From the NCBI GenBank assembly GCA_007127015.1, contig SLAE01000191.1:1-10385 (forward strand): a stretch of DNA of 10,385 nucleotides, read 5' to 3'. Under the pieces are notes generated by a model, which was not told the origin of the DNA, ran no database searches, and saw nothing but the letters and a program-made list of their open reading frames with translations. Source of the DNA: Desulfonatronospira sp. GTDB lineage: Bacteria; Desulfobacterota; Desulfovibrionia; Desulfovibrionales; Desulfonatronovibrionaceae. Below, one piece after another: positions 6,816 through 10,385 of this stretch (within the stretch, counting starts at the first letter, position 1; every line of letters begins with the position of its first letter). The position numbers were made by a program, and so were the translations under genes.

Positions 6816-7391
6816 TTAACGCTCCCAGCGTGGACCATGGCGAAATTCCCTGCGCTGATCGTAAAATTCCTTCACTCTTTCCCGCTGCTCGTCTGTGAGC
6901 AAATCATAGATGCTGTTGCGCATCTCTATAAATGATACAAGCATATCGCCCTTCTTCCGGCTCATTTCTTCATGCATCTGCCGCATATTTTCCGGATCAG
7001 GCCTTTCTTCCCGAAAGGCGGCCCACATATCTTCCCTTAAATCCATTACGTCCAGCATGGCTTCCATATGCTCACGGCGCACTTCCCTCTGTATGGTGCG
7101 GACTTCTTCCCTCTGCTCATCTGTAAGCTCAAGATATTCCAGAAGACCGTGCATCTGCATGCCGGGCCCCATCATGCCCATACCAGGCCCCATCATGCCC
7201 ATACCAGGCCCCATCATGCCCATACCAGGCCCCATCATGCCCATACCGAAATCATGATCATTTTCAAATTGATCCTGCTGCCATCCTCTCATGTGTTGAC
7301 CTCTTTGGGCTTCTGCCACCAAAGCGGTCCCCAGAATAAACGAAACCAGAAACATAAATACGATGCTGTTTACCAGAATTCTGCCTTTCAT
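6816..7391 (-). CDS. Spy/CpxP-like periplasmic protein with Met-rich GMGMMGP repeats
   Basis: From the ATG at 7391 the protein has 191 residues. The signal peptide (MKGR, core 8-25, AEA|Q near 28/29) sends it to the periplasm. A Gly/Met segment at 49-76 is four exact GMGMMGP repeats. The rest is a charged helical domain with two LTxxQ motifs, LTDEQ at 89-93 and 165-169, the signature of the Spy/CpxP/ZraP group, which are ATP-independent chaperones or metal-stress sensors. The start 17 codons upstream (7442) was rejected because the signal peptide begins here and AAGGAGG lies 8 bases upstream. Met-rich runs bind Cu(I)/Ag(I) in other proteins, so copper binding is a reasonable but unproven idea. 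The gene is probably first in an operon with the beta-propeller. Its SD is within a 7-bp hairpin. Confidence 0.88.
   Translation of the reverse strand: MKGRILVNSIVFMFLVSFILGTALVAEAQRGQHMRGWQQDQFENDHDFGMGMMGPGMGMMGPGMGMMGPGMGMMGPGMQMHGLLEYLELTDEQREEVRTIQREVRREHMEAMLDVMDLREDMWAAFREERPDPENMRQMHEEMSRKKGDMLVSFIEMRNSIYDLLTDEQRERVKEFYDQRREFRHGPRWER
7165..7248. repeat. Four tandem 21-bp repeats within the Spy-like gene
   Basis: The unit ggccccatcatgcccatacc plus one base occurs at 7165, 7186, 7207 and 7228. The first three are identical and the fourth differs only at its last base. Each unit encodes GMGMMGP on the minus strand. Near-perfect DNA identity, without synonymous drift, suggests recent slippage or unequal exchange, so copy number may vary between strains. 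There are no spacers, so it is not a CRISPR. Confidence 0.95.
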
Positions 7392-7409
7392 AATCAAGCC
7401 TCCTTGATT
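7392..7409 (-). promoter_or_regulatory. Perfect hairpin enclosing the SD of the Spy-like gene
   Basis: In the mRNA sense AATCAAG (7409-7403) and CTTGATT (7398-7392) are exact complements around the tetraloop GAGG. The SD AAGGAGG is therefore partly in the stem and partly in the loop, and the hairpin ends directly at the AUG. This could make translation depend on melting, as in simple RNA thermometers, or could be a DNA operator; neither is shown. Confidence 0.5.
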
Positions 7410-7451
7410 TAATTGGTTTTCTGCATGTTCAAAGACGTGCATCTAATGATT

Positions 7452-7479
7452 TTCATAATGCTTCTGATTTTTCTGACAA
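7452..7479 (-). promoter_or_regulatory. Candidate promoter for the Spy-like/propeller operon
   Basis: On the minus strand TTGTCA (7479-7474) matches five of six -35 positions and TATGAA (7457-7452) four of six -10 positions, with a 16-bp spacer. The distance to the start codon is about 60 bp. No sigma32-like or CpxR-like site was recognised with confidence. Confidence 0.4.
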
Positions 7480-7564
7480 CCTTCTTTAGTGACTTACTCT
7501 TGAAACTCTGCCAGAAAAAACAAGAAACTGTTCCGGCTAAGATCAAGGGCCGCGCGCCTGGCAA

Positions 7565-7666
7565 TGGGACAGTCCCTCGCTTGGACTGAATTATGATGAG
7601 CGGTATTCATCACCATGACGGAATAAATGATGATACTTGTATACGGCCCTCGCGGGGACTGTCCCA
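7565..7666. repeat. REP/MITE-like imperfect palindrome with 12-bp terminal inverted repeats
   Basis: TGGGACAGTCCC at 7565-7576 is exactly inverted at 7655-7666, and each arm contains GGGAC-A/T-GTCCC, itself palindromic. Inside, GTATTCATCA (7603-7612) pairs with TGATGATAC (7628-7636) with one bulged base. Between the two stems CGC, GG and CTG of the left side (7578-7588) can pair with CAG/CGG, CC and GCG on the right (7644-7654), with mismatches. The whole 102-bp unit therefore folds as one long interrupted hairpin. It has no coding frame. Terminal GGGACTGTCCC-type palindromes suggest a non-autonomous element mobilised by a Y1/REP-associated transposase, but no second copy is visible in this window. 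Confidence 0.6.
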
Positions 7667-7699
7667 GATTTCGGCAAAGTACCTCTTTACACTTGGGTT

Positions 7700-7714
7700 G
7701 CGGGCATGACCCGC
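7700..7714. repeat. Short GC hairpin GCGGG-CATGA-CCCGC
   Basis: Five GC pairs around a 5-base loop, followed on the plus strand by TTT. It lies 34 bp beyond the palindromic element and about 175 bp downstream of the rpoH stop codon. It could be a weak terminator or part of the same repeat-derived region. Confidence 0.3.
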
Positions 7715-7815
7715 TTTAGACAGGATAAGTTTCTTTGGAATTAGCTGGTGATGGTTGGAATTTTTCTTCTCAACTCTGAAAAACTGCTGCCTGAAAGGAA
7801 CCTGGAGATTGAGGT

Positions 7816-7950
7816 ATGATTCAAAAGATGAAGGCCCTGCTCAGAAGTATCCTTGCAGACAACATTGAACAAGGCCTTTCTATGGAGATTAAGCGCATTC
7901 CAGCCATTCACTGGAAAAATCGCTTATATTATTCCGGACATGACTTTTGA
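7816..7950 (+). CDS. Possible 44-residue small ORF antisense to the rpoH 3' end
   Basis: ATG at 7816 opens a frame of 44 codons to TGA at 7948-7950, preceded by GGAG with an 8-base gap and by an in-frame stop just upstream. The peptide starts MIQKMKALLRSILADNIEQG, a plausible amphipathic helix, then turns basic. It overlaps the last 62 bases of rpoH on the other strand. No family is recognised. It may be chance; listed because of the SD and composition. Confidence 0.2.
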   Translation: MIQKMKALLRSILADNIEQGLSMEIKRIPAIHWKNRLYYSGHDF

Positions 7951-8743
7951 TCCTGGCCAGCACTTTTACCTCGATCTGGCGAATCCTTTCCCTGCTCAAA
8001 CCGTATTTTTCTCCAATCTCGCGCAGGGTCAGAGGGTTTTCAGACAACAGCCTGAGCCTGACTATGTCTCTTTCCTTGTCACTCAGCCTGGGCATGAGTT
8101 CGTTAATATTTTCCTGCAGAAGTCTTGCGGTTTCGGTCTGCAGGACGATCTCCTCTGCTCCGATCCCTGTGTCAGGGATAAGATCCATGAGTACGGCATC
8201 TGAGCCGTCATTCTGGGGCATGTCCAGAGAAAGATCGTTCTGACCCAGGCGCTGGATCATCTCCACCACTTCAGTACGGGAGACATCCAGGCTTTCGGAT
8301 ATGGAGTCGGGATCGGCAGTTATGCCCATGGATTCAAGTCTCTGCTTCTCCCTGCCCAGATTATAGAACAGTTTGCGCTGAGCTCTGGTGGTGCCCACCT
8401 TGACAATACGCCAGTTGTCCAGAATGAACTTCATCATATAAGCCCTGATCCAGAACGAGGCATAGTAGGAAAAAAAGATTCCTCTGTCCGGATCAAACTT
8501 GTTCAATGCCTTGACCAGCCCAACATTGCCTTCCTGGATCAGGTCCAGGACATTCTCGGTCCACTTGCGTCTGAACTCGTTGGCGATCTTGACCACCAGA
8601 CGAAGATGAGCTGAGATGAGCACATAACCTGCTTCCTCATCTCCGCTGTGATACCTTCTGGCCAGTTCAAATTCCTCTTCAGTTTCAAGACTGGGAACTC
8701 TGCTCAGTTGGCACTTGTAAATAGACAATACATCCACGGACAT
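7889..8743 (-). CDS. rpoH: RNA polymerase heat-shock sigma factor RpoH (sigma-32 family)
   Basis: A 284-residue sigma70-class factor without region 1.1. Region 2 reads ISAHLRLVVKIANEF (43-57), LDLIQEGNVGLVKALNKFDPDRG (66-88) and FFSYYASFWIRAYMMKFILDNW (90-111), which binds the -10 element and core polymerase. VKVGTTRAQRKLFYNLG (114-130) contains the RpoH box (Escherichia coli QRKLFFNLR), which separates this group from primary sigma factors and is linked to control by chaperones and proteolysis. Region 4 has the helix-turn-helix LTLREIGEKYGLSRERIRQIEVKVLARIK (238-266), recognising the -35 element. It should direct transcription of chaperone and protease genes after heat or misfolding stress. 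The ATG at 8743 follows GGAGGT by 6 bases. The leader upstream can form a 7-bp stem (8774-8807) and contains an overlapping sORF, both possible control points. The gene diverges from YHS-ldh. Confidence 0.93.
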   Translation of the reverse strand: MSVDVLSIYKCQLSRVPSLETEEEFELARRYHSGDEEAGYVLISAHLRLVVKIANEFRRKWTENVLDLIQEGNVGLVKALNKFDPDRGIFFSYYASFWIRAYMMKFILDNWRIVKVGTTRAQRKLFYNLGREKQRLESMGITADPDSISESLDVSRTEVVEMIQRLGQNDLSLDMPQNDGSDAVLMDLIPDTGIGAEEIVLQTETARLLQENINELMPRLSDKERDIVRLRLLSENPLTLREIGEKYGLSRERIRQIEVKVLARIKSHVRNNISDFSSEWLECA

Positions 8744-8880
8744 AATCTACCTCCAGAATCTTTTTCCGCTTTCCTGCTTCCGCCTGCATTTAAATGATCA
8801 GAAGCAGACCCCAGGCATACAGATCCACTCAAAAGCCTCATCACGGCCAGGTAAACTTGTGCAGTTTTTCTGTAGATCAT
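8704..8880 (-). CDS. Possible 58-residue upstream ORF overlapping the rpoH start
   Basis: ATG at 8880 opens a frame of 58 codons that stops with TGA at 8704-8706, inside rpoH, overlapping it by 40 bases in another frame. AGGTG precedes the start with about 6 bases between. The peptide has a short hydrophobic stretch (VYLAVMRLLSGSVCLG, 9-24) after a basic N-terminus and then a Ser/Gly/Lys tail; no family is recognised. If translated it could couple to rpoH translation. Confidence 0.25.
   Translation of the reverse strand: MIYRKTAQVYLAVMRLLSGSVCLGSASDHLNAGGSRKAEKDSGGRLCPWMYCLFTSAN
8774..8807 (-). promoter_or_regulatory. Stem in the rpoH leader
   Basis: CTGCTTC (8774-8780) and GAAGCAG (8801-8807) are exact complements separated by 20 bases, ending about 31 bases upstream of the rpoH start codon. 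In Escherichia coli, rpoH translation is temperature-controlled by mRNA structure; whether this stem has a comparable role is unknown, and the SD itself is not in it. Confidence 0.3.
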
Positions 8881-8979
8881 GTATTCACCTGAGAAACATT
8901 TTTTATTCTAAAAATTTGGTGACAGCCAATAATTTGCCGGCTGCTGCATCGCAGATAAAAATTTAATTGTTATTTATGG

Positions 8980-9055
8980 CATGGAATAAACAGGGTAAGA
9001 CCGCCAGTACCTGGCGATTCAAATTATCTTTGTGGCAAGCAAAATATATTCCATG
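8980..9055. repeat. Nested inverted repeat, possible structured RNA
   Basis: Outer arms CATGGAATA (8980-8988) and TATTCCATG (9047-9055) are exact complements of 9 bases, 58 bases apart. Inside lies a strong small hairpin CGCCAG-TAC-CTGGCG (9002-9016). The 76-base unit could be a small RNA, an untranslated-leader structure or a miniature element. It does not match a riboswitch class I can recognise. Confidence 0.45.
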
Positions 9056-9301
9056 AGAGGTAAAAGACAATAAAGTTTAATAGTTGTCCAGATGATAAAA
9101 ACAGATTTAAACAATTCCTTTTAAACAAAGATCATATTGTGTGCCTTGTCACATTGAATTAGCCTGAGCATGAGAGCGCGGATACAGCAACCTTAATTCC
9201 TTGAACGTGACCAGCAGGCAAAGATTTGTAGACACAGTCATTGACACAACATGGCGCGCATGATGGGGAAATGTCTTGCACGAATTAAAAAGTTCGGCTG
9301 G

Positions 9302-9330
9302 TTGACCGGAACATCAAAGGTTTTAATTAT
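9302..9330 (+). promoter_or_regulatory. Candidate promoter of YHS-ldh
   Basis: TTGACC (9302-9307) matches five of six -35 positions; AATTAT (9325-9330), 17 bp later, matches four of six -10 positions, and a TATAAA begins 3 bp further on. The leader would be about 45 bases, ending in the AAGGAG SD at 9369-9374. Confidence 0.45.
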
Positions 9331-9383
9331 AAAATACTTCGAACTGAAAGAGGATCTATTCAAGCAGACAAGGAGTGGGAAAA

Positions 9384-10385
9384 ATGAAAAATGATCCGGT
9401 ATGCGGAATGCAGGTGGATGAGAAAAAGACAAAACATAAATCCATGTTCAGGGGAACAAGCTATTTCTTCTGTTCCGAACACTGCAAGCATTCCTTTGAA
9501 CAGGACCCTCCGCTTTATCTAGGCGATGACCAGACCCGCCACATTGAGAGAAAAGTTGTTGTCGTGGGCACCGGAGCTGTCGGCTCCACCTTTGCTTACG
9601 CTCTTATGCGCAGCGGCCTTACAACTTCCATTGCTCTTTTGGGTCGGAACCCTGAAAAAGTCAGGGCTCAGGTCATGGACCTGAATCATGGATTGATGTT
9701 TGTGCCACCGGTACATATTTATGAGGGCACATATGAGGACTGCAAAGATGCGGATATGGTGGCAGTGACATCCGGAGCTGCCCAGAAACCTGGTGAAACA
9801 AGGATAGATCTGGCTAAAAGAAACGCAGAAATTTTTAAGGATATGATCCCCCAGATAGCCCGTCGTGATCCAAGAAGCATTCTGGTGGTAACCAATCCAG
9901 TGGATGTACTCACTTACGCGGCCATGAAAATTTCCGGCCTGCCCATGAACCGGATAATCGGATCAGGCACCGTGCTGGATACAGCCAGGTTCCGCTACCT
10001 TATTTCCCGCCACTGTGGAGTCGATTCAAGGAACGTACACGCTTATATCCTGGGTGAACATGGTGATTCCGAAGTACCTGCCTGGAGTAAGGTGGATATC
10101 GGTGGGGTTCCCCTCAAAAAATACTGCCCGTCATGCGGGGAAGTCTGTCCTGAGGAAGAAATGGAAGGAATTTTCATGCAGGTCAAAAATGCCGCTTATG
10201 AAATAATTGAGGGCAAAGGAGCCACTAATTTCGCCATAGGTCTGGCCATGGTCCGCATCGCCGAAGCGATTCTGCGCAATGAAAACAGTATACTCACCGT
10301 ATCTACTCTTATTGACGGCATGTATGACATCCGTGATGTCTGCCTGAGTGTTCCTGCGGTATTGAACAGAAACGGCGTATCCAAG
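9384..10385 (+). CDS. ldh: YHS-domain / L-lactate dehydrogenase fusion (3' partial)
   Basis: 334 codons run to the window edge without a stop; some 25-35 C-terminal residues are missing. Residues 1-46 are a YHS domain, DPVCGM near the start and YFFCSEHCKHSFEQDPPLYL, with Cys7, 30 and 34 as likely metal ligands. A short linker leads into the Rossmann fold with GTGAVG (62-67). Lactate dehydrogenase residues follow: Gln134, the lactate-selecting position in QKPGETR; Arg140; Asn171; Asp199 and Arg202 in LDTARFR; and catalytic His226 in GEHGDSEVP. Arg204 and His219 occupy the fructose-bisphosphate site positions of allosteric bacterial enzymes. The usual acidic residue ending strand beta2 is Gly87, followed by Arg88, pointing to NADP(H) rather than NAD(H). 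CPSCGEVC (248-255) adds three cysteines. Reaction: pyruvate to L-lactate in the cytoplasm. Start set by AAGGAG 9 bases upstream and by the YHS motif. Confidence 0.92.
   Translation, partial: MKNDPVCGMQVDEKKTKHKSMFRGTSYFFCSEHCKHSFEQDPPLYLGDDQTRHIERKVVVVGTGAVGSTFAYALMRSGLTTSIALLGRNPEKVRAQVMDLNHGLMFVPPVHIYEGTYEDCKDADMVAVTSGAAQKPGETRIDLAKRNAEIFKDMIPQIARRDPRSILVVTNPVDVLTYAAMKISGLPMNRIIGSGTVLDTARFRYLISRHCGVDSRNVHAYILGEHGDSEVPAWSKVDIGGVPLKKYCPSCGEVCPEEEMEGIFMQVKNAAYEIIEGKGATNFAIGLAMVRIAEAILRNENSILTVSTLIDGMYDIRDVCLSVPAVLNRNGVSK

Larger units (their letters stand above)
8881..9383. other. Divergent non-coding region between rpoH and YHS-ldh, about 500 bp
   Basis: No convincing coding frame; a 64-codon minus-strand frame at 9238-9432 crosses the ldh start and lacks support. 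The region holds the nested inverted repeat at 8980-9055, a direct pair TTTAAACAA at 9106-9114 and 9120-9128, and the ldh promoter candidate at 9302-9330. A TAGAAT on the minus strand (8905-8910) could be the rpoH -10, but no good -35 accompanies it. The length suggests regulatory content or an unrecognised small RNA. Confidence 0.5.

Noticed and set aside
7165..7248. CRISPR-like array
   Set aside because: The repeats are directly abutting with no spacers and encode a regular peptide; there are no cas genes.
6910..7412. Plus-strand frames with repeated GPIMPIP or PHHAHTR peptides
   Set aside because: They are the antisense reading of the 21-bp repeats of the Spy-like gene, which has a signal peptide, two LTxxQ motifs and a strong SD on the minus strand.
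7392..7442. Upstream ATG extending the Spy-like protein by 17 residues
   Set aside because: It would put a charged peptide in front of a normal signal sequence, and the AAGGAGG SD serves the ATG at 7391.
7853..8243. Plus-strand frames opposite the rpoH 3' half
   Set aside because: They are antisense to sigma region 4 and the preceding conserved part of rpoH and have no recognisable domain or SD.
8980..9055. Known riboswitch (c-di-GMP, TPP, cobalamin, Moco)
   Set aside because: I looked for the conserved cores of these classes and found none; only the pairing pattern is supported.
1..10385. tRNA or rRNA genes
   Set aside because: No cloverleaf with a T-loop GTTCRA-type core or rRNA-like stretch was recognised in the gaps between genes.

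Overview
The window looks like chromosomal DNA of a Gram-negative, anaerobic member of the Desulfobacterota (former Deltaproteobacteria), probably close to the Desulfovibrionales. This is inference from gene content and protein style (RpoH-type sigma factor, MoaE-like protein, iron-sulfur-flavoprotein-like reductase, CAAX-type M48 protease, Spy-like and YVTN periplasmic proteins, moderate GC). No rRNA or tRNA is present to confirm it. Genes lie on both strands in short transcription units, most with clear GGAGG-type ribosome binding sites.

Layout. 1-1086 (+): 3' part of a membrane-anchored coiled-coil protein whose C-terminal domain resembles the head of GrpE. 1119-2195 (-): nitronate-monooxygenase-family flavoprotein, convergent with the first gene across a long hairpin. 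2484-2843 (-): small MoaE-like protein, with dyads upstream. 3174-3446 (+): HU-type nucleoid protein. 3558-4166 (-): NAD(P)H:FMN-reductase/flavodoxin-fold protein. 4329-5594 (+): CAAX-type M48 membrane zinc protease with a TTG start and a 9-bp perfect dyad at its promoter/SD. 6816-7391 then 5727-6758 (-): probable two-gene operon for a methionine-rich Spy/CpxP-like periplasmic protein and a secreted YVTN beta-propeller. The SD of the first gene lies in a perfect hairpin. 7443-7888: gene-poor stretch holding a ~100-bp imperfect palindrome with 12-bp terminal inverted repeats (REP/MITE-like). 7889-8743 (-): heat-shock sigma factor RpoH, possibly preceded by an overlapping upstream sORF. 8881-9383: ~500 bp without a gene but with a nested inverted repeat. 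9384-end (+): N-terminal YHS metal-binding domain fused to L-lactate dehydrogenase, cut by the window edge.

Functional theme. Several genes concern protein quality control and envelope or stress responses: the GrpE-like membrane protein, RpoH, the M48 protease and the Spy-like chaperone. Others are flavin or metal related. They are not one operon, so a joint pathway is only suggested. The strongest novelty candidates are the YHS-lactate dehydrogenase fusion, which also lacks the usual NAD-selecting acidic residue and has Gly-Arg there instead, and the membrane-anchored GrpE-like protein. Next are the Met-rich Spy-like/propeller pair with its hairpin-embedded SD and the palindromic element at 7565-7666.
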